From contig JAHDWA010000062.1 in the NCBI GenBank assembly GCA_023382535.1, positions 1 to 57,486 on the forward strand: a DNA stretch of 57,486 nt, given 5' to 3'. Numbering within the stretch: position 1 is the first letter of the stretch; each line of letters begins with the position of its first letter. Source of the DNA: Anaerolineae bacterium. GTDB lineage: Bacteria; Chloroflexota; Anaerolineae; 4572-78; J111. The translations under genes were made by a program, and so were the position numbers. The notes beneath the pieces are model-generated. The model was not told where the DNA came from. It saw nothing but the letters and a program-made list of their open reading frames with translations, and did not search any database. Of this stretch, positions 33,039 through 41,620 are shown one piece after another.

Positions 33039-33434
33039 TCACCTCCTGGTCACTTCCAGTTCAGGATAGCCGGTCTCCGGGTCAAAGGGGCGGGAAAAAA
33101 GTAAACCATCCGCTTCGCCGATGACGATTTCGGCGGTGGTGTAGACCAGGCAGCCGGTCATAAGATGGCCGCCCATGGTCCGTCCCTGGCCGTCCGAAAG
33201 GGAGATGTGCAGGTGATAACCCCCGGCATCGAGCGTGCCGACCAGGGAGACAATTTCAAACTTGTCCTCATACAGCGTCGTCTCCGGGCGGTTGGCCAGC
33301 CGTAAAGCTGCCTGGCGCAGGCTGCCGACGCAGGTCAGCACAAAAGCGGCTTGCAGGCCGTTCTCCTGCACAAAGCGGCTTAACTCAATGCCTAAATCCT
33401 GGCCGGGGCGCAGGCGTAAAGCAAAAAGTTGCAT
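33039..33434 (-). CDS. PPC/DUF296-domain protein
   Basis: A 131-residue protein consisting of a single PPC (DUF296) domain, a trimeric beta-rich fold found alone in bacteria and fused to AT-hooks in plants. The motif HLHISLSDGQGRTMGGHL (near 82-99) contains the likely metal-binding histidines. The start at 33434 has SD AGAAGGAG; the longer frame upstream is repeat sequence. It is first in the ECF unit, and its role is unknown: a metal-dependent enzyme or ligand sensor for the salvage pathway is possible. Confidence 0.8.
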   Translation of the reverse strand: MQLFALRLRPGQDLGIELSRFVQENGLQAAFVLTCVGSLRQAALRLANRPETTLYEDKFEIVSLVGTLDAGGYHLHISLSDGQGRTMGGHLMTGCLVYTTAEIVIGEADGLLFSRPFDPETGYPELEVTRR

Positions 33435-33474
33435 AATCGGACTCCTTCTACTATTGTTGTGCTTTAAAAGAGCT

Positions 33475-33570
33475 TTTGACCAAAGAATATCTTGGTGCGT
33501 ATTGCGTGGCGCTTGCGTGCCTTTGGCGGTGTGTTCCGTGAAATTACCTGCGGAACACGCACCAAGGAGC
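33475..33570. repeat. 7-bp repeat tract with long-range stem in the yhhQ leader
   Basis: CTTGGTGCG (33491-33499) is complementary to CGCACCAAG (33558-33566), enclosing a hairpin GTGTTCCG/CGGAACAC (33531-33558). The same tract shows 7-bp periodicity. The stem partly covers the run AAGGAG. It could be a regulatory leader or simply a palindromic repeat; see findings. Confidence 0.5.
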
Positions 33571-33601
33571 CACAAAAGGGCGTAAAACCTGAGCGGAGCT
33601 T

Positions 33602-34315
33602 ATGAAGCGAGACTATAAATACTACGACTTCATCATGGCCTTTTTTGTGGCCGTGCTGCTGATCAGCAATATCGCCTCGGCGGCTAAGATTGTAGATTGG
33701 GGGGTCAGCCTGTTTGGCCTGCCGCTGGCCTTTGATGCCGGTACGCTCCTTTTTCCCATCAGTTACATTTTTGGCGATATTTTGACCGAAGTGTACGGAT
33801 ATAAAAAATCGCGGCGGGTCATCTGGGCCGGTTTTGGCGCAGCCGGACTGATGTCTCTGACGTTCTGGTTGGTAGGGTGGATGCCGGGGGAGCGGGCCTG
33901 GCAGGAATATGCCGGACAGAACGCCTACGAGGCTGTTTTGGGAGGCGTGGCTTCCGGCGGGATTGTCGTGGCCAGCCTGGCAGCTTACTTTGCCGGAGAG
34001 TTCTCCAACAGCTTTGTGCTGGCTAAAATGAAAATCGCTACCCAGGGGCGCTGGTTGTGGCTGCGGACCATCGGCAGCACGCTGGTGGGCGAAGGCATTG
34101 ATACGATCAGCTTTGTGCTCATCGCCGTGCTGTTGGGCGTCTTTCCCTGGGAGATTGCTCTCAGCCTGATCACGACCAACTATATTTTTAAGGTGGGGAT
34201 TGAGGTGCTTTTTACCCCCCTCACCTATGCCATTGTCGGCTTTTTGAAGCGCGCCGAACGGGAAGACACCTACGACCGGGAAACTAATTTTAACCCGTTT
34301 TCCTTAACGCCATGA
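33602..34315 (+). CDS. yhhQ: YhhQ/QPTR-type queuosine precursor transporter
   Basis: A 237-residue membrane protein with about six helices. Family signatures are NIASAAKIVDWG near the start, ISYIFGDILTEVYGYKKSRRVIW (about 58-80), and GSTLVGEGIDTISFVLIA. YhhQ imports queuosine precursors (preQ0, preQ1 or queuine) for tRNA modification. It is divergent from the PPC-hydrolase-ECF unit. The cell therefore seems to have two transport routes related to 7-deazaguanines, one of them by inference only. Confidence 0.9.
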   Translation: MKRDYKYYDFIMAFFVAVLLISNIASAAKIVDWGVSLFGLPLAFDAGTLLFPISYIFGDILTEVYGYKKSRRVIWAGFGAAGLMSLTFWLVGWMPGERAWQEYAGQNAYEAVLGGVASGGIVVASLAAYFAGEFSNSFVLAKMKIATQGRWLWLRTIGSTLVGEGIDTISFVLIAVLLGVFPWEIALSLITTNYIFKVGIEVLFTPLTYAIVGFLKRAEREDTYDRETNFNPFSLTP

Positions 34316-34319
34316 AACC

Positions 34320-36638
34320 TCATTTTTTGAGGATGAGAGGCAGGTAAGATTCAGGGTTAGCGGGGGGTAGAGATGAACTGAGTTTGACGATAAAAGCATC
34401 TTGTATGCCTCGGAGATTACCCTGGATGGCTTGTTCTTTTGTGAAATCGGTTGAAGAGGTTGGTCCAGTGATGTAAACATTGCCTGTGTGATCCACCGCT
34501 ATGTCTGCTCCAACGTCATCAATATTTCCCCCTAAATAGGTGGAATAGCCATAAGTATAAACACCGCTTGCGTTAATAATCTGAGTTACGAAGGCATCCG
34601 TATATCCCGAGTCGTTTTGAATCGCTTGCCGAGTGGGAAAATCTGTTGAAGTAGTATATCCCGTGATATAGGCGTTGCCTAACCTATCTACGGCCACACG
34701 ATTACCGAGTTCGAAATCGCTCCCTCCTAAATAAGTAGAGTAGCCATAGCTGTAGATTCCACTGGCGCTAATAATTTGCGTCACGAATATATCAGTGCTG
34801 CCAGTTTTTATCTCTTTTATTGCTCGCCGCAAAGGAAAATTAGTTGAAGTGGTATTTCCGGTAACGTAAGCGTTGCCGGTATTGTCCACCGCAATACCAT
34901 AGCCGACATCATGGCCGTTGCCGCCCAAATAGGTCGAATAACCATACGTGTAGACCCCACTGGCGCTGATTATCTTGGTTACGAACACATCTCTATCAAG
35001 TTGATCGTTTTGAATTGCTCGCCATAGGGGAAAGTTGGAGGAGTCAGTGAACCCCACCATATAGACGTTGCCTGCACTGTCCACGGCGATATCAGTGCCT
35101 TTTTCTTCACCGCTTCCCCCCAGATAGGAAGAGTAGCCATAAGTGTAAACCCCGCTAGCACTGATGATTTGGGTTATGAAAGCATCTTCGCCGCCCTGGT
35201 CTCCCTGGATTGCCCGCCATGTCGGGAAATTTGATGAGCTGGTATATCCTCCGAGGGAGATGTTACCGCTGCGGTCTACGGCAACGCCATCGCTTCTATC
35301 CCCGCTGTTTCCCCCCAGGTAGGTGGAATAATCCAGAGTGTAAACCCCGTTGGCATGAATGATTTTCGCGACAAAGACATCACTCAAGCCGCCCCCATAC
35401 ATAGCTTGGGTTGCATTGCGCTCAGGAAAATCGGTGGAGCTGGTTGATCCAACGAGGTAAATGTTACCTAAGCTATCTACGGTGATAGCACGGCCAAAAT
35501 CATCACCGCTGCCGCCCAAATAGGTAGAGAAACCATAGGTGTAGACACCACTTGTACTGATAATCTGGGTGACAAAAATATCAGAAAAGCCTCCACCAAA
35601 GGTTTCTTGAAGTGGATTTCGTTGGGGAAAATCACTTGAGTCTGTCGTCCCAACAACATAAATATTGCCTGCACTGTCTACAGCTATGCCTGAACCTCCA
35701 TCCCTATTACAGCAAATACTGCTGGGGTCACTCCCACCCAAGTACGTGCTGTAGATCAGTTCGGGATCAATGATCAGAGGATAGGCAGAATCATAAGCAG
35801 CAACCTTAATCGTAACGGTTTTATCCTGAATAACGTACTCTCCCTCAATTTCATAACGAACACTGTCAATATCCTGATAAATGTACAAAGGCCCCTCGAC
35901 CAGTTCACCGGTGGAAGTTTGTAAAATTAAAGCTCCATCCGAGCGTAGCCAAATACGATCAACACCGCTATAACCCATAGAGATGAAATCAGGGTCAGCT
36001 CCGGGGGCGACGATAAACTCACTCTTTAGATGACCATCCGTACCGCGATAGATCAGATCAATACCGGGGTATAAATCCCGATAGGCGATTGCTTCATAGG
36101 TGGGCAGATTGCTCCACCACTGCTTCGGGTCGTTGCCCAAGAAGAAACTGACTCTGCCTGGCAATGCCGTTAATCCTTTGAGGGTGGAGTTAGGATTGAT
36201 TCGGCCGAAGGTAAGGCGAACGATAGATAATTTACGGGTAGGAGATGGGGTAGTATGATCTATGATGTTCTGCATATTCCTGGCATTCCCTTCCCGGTCC
36301 TCTCTTTTTTCTCCTGGCGCTGGCAAAGTGAAGATCACCTCTCTTGGAGCAAAGAAAAGGTTGCCACCGAGGCTCCGAACATGAAAACTAACCTCGGGTT
36401 CAATCTGACCATAATTAGGGACAAAACGAAGGGGAAGGTGGACTAAGAGGGTTTGAGGTAGAGCGGTGTTCGTTTGTTCCAGATCGGCAATTTTGTCGCT
36501 GTTTGTAACTTTGCTGTTAGAATAGACAACGCTCTCGGCATATACTGTGGATGCTGGTTTCAAATTTATGGCTAACCATAAAAGAAGGAGTAACTCCAAA
36601 CTAAGGAGAAGGAACGGTAACAACTTTCTTACCAGCAT
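34320..36638 (-). CDS. Secreted SBBP repeat protein, seven-bladed propeller
   Basis: A 772-residue exported protein. The signal peptide (about 6-25) is followed by a pre-domain, then seven SBBP repeats of about 65 residues (about 295-745), each opening with STYLGG and containing AVDxxGNxYxxGxTxSxxFP. Seven units match the seven-bladed beta-propeller. It ends in SYLPLILKK, a tail of the YLPLI(L)K type. The gene is followed convergently by yhhQ with only 4 nt between stops. Its function is unknown, probably surface binding. Confidence 0.88.
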   Translation of the reverse strand: MLVRKLLPFLLLSLELLLLLWLAINLKPASTVYAESVVYSNSKVTNSDKIADLEQTNTALPQTLLVHLPLRFVPNYGQIEPEVSFHVRSLGGNLFFAPREVIFTLPAPGEKREDREGNARNMQNIIDHTTPSPTRKLSIVRLTFGRINPNSTLKGLTALPGRVSFFLGNDPKQWWSNLPTYEAIAYRDLYPGIDLIYRGTDGHLKSEFIVAPGADPDFISMGYSGVDRIWLRSDGALILQTSTGELVEGPLYIYQDIDSVRYEIEGEYVIQDKTVTIKVAAYDSAYPLIIDPELIYSTYLGGSDPSSICCNRDGGSGIAVDSAGNIYVVGTTDSSDFPQRNPLQETFGGGFSDIFVTQIISTSGVYTYGFSTYLGGSGDDFGRAITVDSLGNIYLVGSTSSTDFPERNATQAMYGGGLSDVFVAKIIHANGVYTLDYSTYLGGNSGDRSDGVAVDRSGNISLGGYTSSSNFPTWRAIQGDQGGEDAFITQIISASGVYTYGYSSYLGGSGEEKGTDIAVDSAGNVYMVGFTDSSNFPLWRAIQNDQLDRDVFVTKIISASGVYTYGYSTYLGGNGHDVGYGIAVDNTGNAYVTGNTTSTNFPLRRAIKEIKTGSTDIFVTQIISASGIYSYGYSTYLGGSDFELGNRVAVDRLGNAYITGYTTSTDFPTRQAIQNDSGYTDAFVTQIINASGVYTYGYSTYLGGNIDDVGADIAVDHTGNVYITGPTSSTDFTKEQAIQGNLRGIQDAFIVKLSSSLPPANPESYLPLILKK

Positions 36639-36715
36639 ATTATACTTTCCTTATTGTGAAATAAAGGACAACTTTTGAATGAAGTATAGAATAGCGGTGG
36701 AGAAATTGCAACCAT

Positions 36716-36733
36716 TTAGCCACGGGCTAAAGC
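36716..36733. repeat. Short palindrome TTTAGCCACGGGCTAAA
   Basis: A 7-bp stem with a 3-nt loop between the ABC ATPase gene and the SBBP gene. No T-run follows on either strand. The rest of this 134-bp gap shows nothing further. Confidence 0.45.
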
Positions 36734-36772
36734 CAAAGCGTGTCGTCGGAACCAGGGGATTTGGGGAGGAAA

Positions 36773-37810
36773 TTAGAAACTTTCTAACAGCCTTATTGCC
36801 TTTGGATCAAGCCACACTTTCATCTTACCATCTGAAGGCGATACAGGGAGTGATGGCATTTCAAAGGTGAGAACCTGACTGGCTACCGATAGAGTAAGCT
36901 GATAAAAGCGGCCCCGAAAGAGCGAGGCCACTAATTCCCCGGTTAATGCGATATCACTGACCGGCTCCGGCGAAGCCGCTTCCGGCCGGATCAGAACCGT
37001 CACCGGCGTTCCCGGCGGATACTGCTCCGCCGCCGGAAGCGGCCAGGTCCCCAGCGCGGTCTCGACCCGCCCCCCCGGCTGGCAAACGCCAGGCAGCAAA
37101 TTGGTGAAGCCCAAAAATTGGGCCACAAAAGGCGTCGCCGGATGATAGTAGAGCTGCTCCGGCGGGCCATCCTGCTCGATCCGCCCCCGGTTCATGACCA
37201 CTACCCGGTCGGCCACGGCGAAAGCCTCGGTTTGGTCGTGGGTCACATAAATGGAGGTCAGCCCCAGCCCCTTGAGAATCTGGCGGATTTCCAGCATCAA
37301 CCGCTCCCGCAGCGCCCGGTCCAAGGCTCCCAGCGGTTCATCGAGCATCAGCAGGCGCGGGCCGGGGGCCAGACTGCGGCCCAGGGCTACCCGCTGCCGC
37401 TCGCCGCCGGAAAGACTGTCCACGTTCCGCCGCTCAAACCCGGCCAGCCCGACCAGAGCCAGCATCTCCTGGACTCTGGCCTGAATCGCCTCTGCCCGCG
37501 GCCACTGCTGCAAGCCAAAGGCGACATTCTGCCCGACGTTTTTATGGGGAAAGAGGGCAAATTCCTGGAACATCAGCCCAAACCCGCGCTGGTGCGGCGG
37601 CACGGTAGAAATATCTTGCCCCTCAAAATAAACGCGGCCGCTGTCCGGCGTTTCCAGCCCGGCAATCAACCGCAGCAGCGTCGTTTTGCCGCAGCCGGAA
37701 GGGCCAAGCAGGGCCAAAATCTGGCCCTCGTCCAGAGCCAGGCTGACTTCAACGAGGGCCGGGGTATTGGCAAAAGATTTGGAGAGACGGTCAACCTTAA
37801 GTAGGGTCAA
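36773..37810 (-). CDS. ABC transporter ATPase of the Fe3+/polyamine/sugar (PotA/FbpC/MalK) type, orphan
   Basis: A 345-residue importer ATPase. The start is taken as the TTG at 37810 with GGAG upstream because the longer frame runs into a terminator hairpin. It has Walker A GPSGCGKTT (near 38-46), the Q-loop MFQEFALFPHKNV, signature SLSGGERQR, Walker B LLMLDEPLGALD, and a C-terminal TOBE-like domain (about 240-345). The family imports iron(III), polyamines, sulfate or sugars. No permease or binding protein lies in the window, so the substrate is open. Confidence 0.87.
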   Translation of the reverse strand: MTLLKVDRLSKSFANTPALVEVSLALDEGQILALLGPSGCGKTTLLRLIAGLETPDSGRVYFEGQDISTVPPHQRGFGLMFQEFALFPHKNVGQNVAFGLQQWPRAEAIQARVQEMLALVGLAGFERRNVDSLSGGERQRVALGRSLAPGPRLLMLDEPLGALDRALRERLMLEIRQILKGLGLTSIYVTHDQTEAFAVADRVVVMNRGRIEQDGPPEQLYYHPATPFVAQFLGFTNLLPGVCQPGGRVETALGTWPLPAAEQYPPGTPVTVLIRPEAASPEPVSDIALTGELVASLFRGRFYQLTLSVASQVLTFEMPSLPVSPSDGKMKVWLDPKAIRLLESF

Positions 37811-37890
37811 TAGATATTTTCTCCGTAAAAGATTCACCGTTAGCCGCAAAAGCCTAACCGAGCTGGAAGATGGAGGAGTGGAAAGCAGGT

Positions 37891-37919
37891 AAAAAAAACG
37901 TCCCAGCAACGTGGGACGT
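37891..37919 (-). terminator. Rho-independent terminator of the glycogen-binding gene
   Basis: ACGTCCCA (37898-37905) and TGGGACGT (37912-37919), followed on the minus strand by eight T residues. Strong. Confidence 0.9.
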
Positions 37920-37946
37920 CTCTTTGGCGGGATAATCGCTTCAGGT

Positions 37947-38249
37947 TTAGTTGTTGTAGGTCACAACAACCGAGTTTTCGCCGTCAATGTTGTTGGGTAC
38001 ATACTTGTCGGCCTGGGGGTCGTTGTACCACTCCCCCTCATTCACCAAATACCGGTACTGGTACTCACGGTTCTGATCCACTTCGACGGTAGCCTTCCAG
38101 ATCCCCTTGACTTTGCTCATCGGGTTCTTGTTGGCATCCCAGCCGTTGAACTCGCCGACCACGCTGGCCCGCTTGGCGGCAACATCTTCCGGCAAGTAGA
38201 ACGTCACCTGGCAACTCTTTTTGGATTTGATGAATTTTTTGTTTATCAT
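37947..38249 (-). CDS. Small glycogen-binding-domain (CBM48/AMPK-beta-like) protein
   Basis: A 100-residue protein formed by one CBM48 domain: the motif VVGEFNGWDANKNPM (near 38-52) carries the starch/glycogen-contacting Trp, and YQYRYLVNEGEWYNDP (near 69-84) follows. Such stand-alone domains bind glycogen or other alpha-glucans in the cytoplasm. The start is set by a near-perfect SD AGGAGG 5 nt before the ATG. It is a single-gene unit with its own terminator, in a divergent position to the second GT block. Confidence 0.85.
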   Translation of the reverse strand: MINKKFIKSKKSCQVTFYLPEDVAAKRASVVGEFNGWDANKNPMSKVKGIWKATVEVDQNREYQYRYLVNEGEWYNDPQADKYVPNNIDGENSVVVTYNN

Positions 38250-38392
38250 TTTACCTCCTGCTACGGTCACGCCATCCTTTCTAACTTATCGCCGTTGATT
38301 CTAAGGTACTGACGCTTTGATGGATTATTAACGAATAATCACTATAACTGAAGCCTTTGGCTTTGGCAAATCTTTGCCCTTCGATTCAATTT

Positions 38393-38421
38393 TTGCCAAC
38401 TCTGCCTAGATTGACTATCAT
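38393..38421 (+). promoter_or_regulatory. Promoter of the second GT block
   Basis: TTGCCA (38393-38398), a 17-bp spacer and TATCAT (38416-38421). A terminator-like hairpin starts about 14 nt downstream of the -10 box. Confidence 0.5.
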
Positions 38422-38434
38422 ACCTTTTAGTCAT

Positions 38435-38464
38435 AGCCCGCCCACTCGCGGCGGGCTGGTTTTT
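38435..38464 (+). terminator. Terminator-like hairpin in the leader of the second GT block
   Basis: AGCCCGCC (38435-38442) and GGCGGGCT (38450-38457), followed by GGTTTTTGG. It lies between the promoter and the TTG start at 38480, so it could attenuate the operon or protect the 5' end. It also argues that the longer reading frame from 38357 is not the true start. Confidence 0.55.
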
Positions 38465-38479
38465 GGTTGGGAGTCATCT

Positions 38480-41400
38480 TTGTCTTCATCGCAAACTGAA
38501 CCACGCTGGACTCGCTGGCTGGAATGGGCCGTCTTAATTGCCATTGTGGCCCTGGCTGCATTTTTGCGCTATTGGCGACTTGAAGAAGTCCCGCCCGGCT
38601 TCAACTCCGACGAGGCCGTTGGAGCGATGGGCGGGCTGACCACGCTGCGCGAGGGCCTGCGCTACTCCTATGAAGGCCAGGGCGGCGGGGGTGCGCTGGG
38701 ATTTTATTTTGTAGCCGCCTCTTTTTATCTCTTTGGTCCCTCTATTGCTGCCGCGCGGGGGATCGCGGCCTGGGCCGGGGTGGTCAGCGTGTTTGCCAAT
38801 TACTGGGCGGTGCGGGAAGTATTTCGCCTCGAAGGATTCACCCGCGCCCGCATTCTGGCGGGATTTTCCACCCTGGGCCTGGCGCTGTCGCTCTGGCACA
38901 TTCAGGCCAGCCGGGTCGTCTTTGCCGGCATCGGTGTGCCCTTTCTCATGCTGCCCTCTGTCTACTTCCTGTGGCTGGGTCTAAATCAGACTCCCTTCCC
39001 CTCTCAGGGGAGGGGTTGGGGGAGGGGTCGCCTGTGGCCTTTTGTCGTCAGCGGTATCTTCCTGGGGGCATTGATGTACATTTACCTGTCCGGCATCTTC
39101 GCCCCCCCGTTTTACGCCGCCTTCTTCATCGCCCAGTGGCTGATCGTCAAATTCTGGCAAAAATTACCACAGATTTCATTTCTTAATATCAATCTAAAAT
39201 CTCTTCTCCCGCCCGAAGCCTACCTGACCACCCGCTTTTGGCAGCTCTTTGCCACCGGCCTGACCGCGGCGCTGCTGTTATTACCCCTCGTCTATGTGCT
39301 GCTCACCCGGCCGGAACTGGAACCGGGCACCACGCGGGCCGGCCAGGCGATTTTCCTCAATCCCCAGATCAATCGAGGCGATCCGTGGGGCTTGCTCTGG
39401 CGCAGTATTATCGGGAACTTTGGGGCGTACGGCATCTCTCTGGGCTGGCTTATTGGCCGGCCGCCGCAGTTGACTCTGCCGGCGCCCGTAGCCCTGGTTG
39501 TCTTTTTAGGTTTTCTAATCGCCCTGTGGCGTGGCTTGCGCGGGCGGGCGGTCTATCTCTTTGTCCTGCTCTGGTTCGTGATGATGCTCTTGCCCAGTAT
39601 TCTCTCGCCCGATGTTATCCCCCACAATCTTCGTACTATCGGCGCAACGACGCCCGTGTATATTTTTGCCGCTGTTTTTGTCGTCTGGTTTTTTGAAACC
39701 CTGTGGAGCCTGGGTCAGCGCTGGCTACAACCCCGGCTGGGACCCGTAACCTTCCCCTGGCTCGCCCGCGGCCTGGCCTTAGCTTTAGCCTTGGCCTTAG
39801 CCTGGACCTTCTGGCAGGTGAGCGCCCAAAGCTTTTATCAATACTTTTACCTTTTCCCCAAAACCAATGACGCCCAGGCCGCCTACCATGTCTATGCAGT
39901 CAAGATGGCCGAAGAAATCAATCGTGAGCCGAGCGCCGAGGTGGCTTTTATTCTGCCTCGCAACACCGCTGCCGGCGATATTGCCCGTAACTTTACCACC
40001 GATTTTCTAACCGAACTGGCCCAACCGCCCGCAGCCCATTACTGGGTGGTTGATAATGAAGCCACCCTGCCCGCCGATTTGACCGCCGCCGCGGCCCAAC
40101 ATAGTGTTCTGCGCGTGGTCAAGTGGAAAACCTCCAAGCATACCGGAGCCGACCCCAAACAGGTCATGCCCTACTACCTGGAAAAATTCGGCCACTACGA
40201 TCGGACCGATACCTTTGAGTTCTTTGATATTGACACCTACGTGTTGGAAATGTCATCTCCCGATTTTAGCGCCGCCGAAAAATTAAAGCCGGCGGACCTT
40301 GATTTTGGCAACCAGCTTCGCCTGACCGGCTATGCCCTGGGTGACGCCGGCGATGTGGCCCACGTGGCCGACCCTCAGGTCCACAGCAATGACCTGCTCT
40401 GGCTGCGTCTGGCCTGGCAAAAAACGGCGAATCAGCCTGAAAATCTCAAGGTATCGGCCCAAATTTACACCGGGGCCGGCCAACTGGTTACCCAGATTGA
40501 CAAGCTGCTCCAAAGCAACGTCCTCCAGGTGGGCAGCGCCAAGTGGCCCCTGGATGCTCACGAGGACACCTATTTTCTCATTCCTATCCCGCCCGCCACT
40601 CCACCTGGCTCTTACAGCCTGCGGCTGGCCGTTTATGGAGAAGAGTCGCTGGCCCGGCTGCCGGTCACCAACGCCAGCACAGCGGCAGGGGGGACGGTCA
40701 CCCTGGCTGATTTTACGGTAATGCCGGCTGTGCAGCCGGCTGACCCCGCCGATCTCAAACTGGCTTTGCCGATCAAACAGGAACTTTTGCCCGGTCTGAC
40801 CCTGGTGGGTTTTGAAACCTTGCCCGGCAAAACTGTTCGCTCCGGTGACCAGGTGGGCGCCTCGCTCATCTGGAAAAGCGGTAATGCGCCGCTGGCAGAC
40901 AAGCTGGACATGTCTTTGTCGGTGAAATCTGCCGCCGGTGACGATGAATGGCCCTTATCGCTACCGGTGGGGCTGGCCGGAGACTATCCCACCAACCGCT
41001 GGCAGCCGGGCGAAGTGCTGCGCGGCTGGCTGTCCGCCCGTGTCCCGCCCACCCTTGAGCCCGGCCTATATAAATTGAGACTCCGCCTGACTCCTGCCGG
41101 TAAGCCTGACTCAGAGGTCGAGGTCCTGCCCATTGGCGATTTTCAAATTGAAGGCTGGCCGCGCAATTTCGACCCACCGCAGCCGCATGTTGAAATCGGC
41201 GCCAATTTTAATGGTCAAGCTACCCTCGTTGGCCTTGATATTAATAATCCGGAATCAGAAGTCGAAAATTTAAAGCCGGGCGACAAACTCACCGCCCAAC
41301 TCTACTGGCGGGCCGAGGCCGAGTTTGAGCAGAACTATACCGCTTTCGTCCACCTGGTTGGTCCGGACGGGCTGCTCTACGGCCAGGTTGACCAGCCTCC

Positions 41401-41620
41401 CGGCGCGGGCGCATTTCCCACCACCGGCTGGCTCCCCGGCGAGTACATCGCCGACGCTTACACCATTGCCGTTGCTGCCAATGCCCCCCCCGGCGATTAT
41501 CATATCGAAATCGGTCTATATGACCCCGACACAGGGCAGCGGCTGCCGGTTTCCGGCCCGGATTGCCCGTCCGCGCCGTGTGATGACAAAGTATTACTAC
41601 CCGGTTTGACGGTGAAGTAA
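38480..41620 (+). CDS. Large GT39-type glycosyltransferase with repeated beta-sandwich modules
   Basis: A 1046-residue protein. The TTG start at 38480 is preceded by GGGAG with 6-nt spacing and lies past the leader hairpin. The first loop has GFNSDEAVGAMGG with the acidic pair expected for GT39, followed by about ten helices to about residue 440. The outer part has three or four beta-sandwich modules (about 620-740, 755-880, 890-1046), the last with LYWRAEAEFEQNYTAFVHLV and PPGDYHIEIGLYDPDTGQRLPV. A G-rich repeat (38993-39027) inserts TPFPSQGRGWGRGR into the membrane region. The stop overlaps the next ATG (TAATG). Confidence 0.85.
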   Translation: MSSSQTEPRWTRWLEWAVLIAIVALAAFLRYWRLEEVPPGFNSDEAVGAMGGLTTLREGLRYSYEGQGGGGALGFYFVAASFYLFGPSIAAARGIAAWAGVVSVFANYWAVREVFRLEGFTRARILAGFSTLGLALSLWHIQASRVVFAGIGVPFLMLPSVYFLWLGLNQTPFPSQGRGWGRGRLWPFVVSGIFLGALMYIYLSGIFAPPFYAAFFIAQWLIVKFWQKLPQISFLNINLKSLLPPEAYLTTRFWQLFATGLTAALLLLPLVYVLLTRPELEPGTTRAGQAIFLNPQINRGDPWGLLWRSIIGNFGAYGISLGWLIGRPPQLTLPAPVALVVFLGFLIALWRGLRGRAVYLFVLLWFVMMLLPSILSPDVIPHNLRTIGATTPVYIFAAVFVVWFFETLWSLGQRWLQPRLGPVTFPWLARGLALALALALAWTFWQVSAQSFYQYFYLFPKTNDAQAAYHVYAVKMAEEINREPSAEVAFILPRNTAAGDIARNFTTDFLTELAQPPAAHYWVVDNEATLPADLTAAAAQHSVLRVVKWKTSKHTGADPKQVMPYYLEKFGHYDRTDTFEFFDIDTYVLEMSSPDFSAAEKLKPADLDFGNQLRLTGYALGDAGDVAHVADPQVHSNDLLWLRLAWQKTANQPENLKVSAQIYTGAGQLVTQIDKLLQSNVLQVGSAKWPLDAHEDTYFLIPIPPATPPGSYSLRLAVYGEESLARLPVTNASTAAGGTVTLADFTVMPAVQPADPADLKLALPIKQELLPGLTLVGFETLPGKTVRSGDQVGASLIWKSGNAPLADKLDMSLSVKSAAGDDEWPLSLPVGLAGDYPTNRWQPGEVLRGWLSARVPPTLEPGLYKLRLRLTPAGKPDSEVEVLPIGDFQIEGWPRNFDPPQPHVEIGANFNGQATLVGLDINNPESEVENLKPGDKLTAQLYWRAEAEFEQNYTAFVHLVGPDGLLYGQVDQPPGAGAFPTTGWLPGEYIADAYTIAVAANAPPGDYHIEIGLYDPDTGQRLPVSGPDCPSAPCDDKVLLPGLTVK
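38993..39027. repeat. G-rich short repeat inside GT39 gene
   Basis: CCTTCCCCTCTCAGGGGAGG followed by GGTTGGGGGAGGGG. Almost identical to 10205-10246 but in the opposite reading orientation, giving FPSQGRGWGRG here and PSPNPSPPLRG there. Confidence 0.85.

Noticed and set aside
33475..33601. Firm call of a preQ1 riboswitch before yhhQ
   Set aside because: The pairing is suggestive, but the loop and pseudoknot positions do not fit a known class by eye, and 7-bp repeats explain much of the sequence.
38357..38479. Longer start for the GT39 gene at 38357
   Set aside because: It would include the promoter-like boxes and a terminator-like hairpin in coding sequence; the TTG at 38480 has a good SD.
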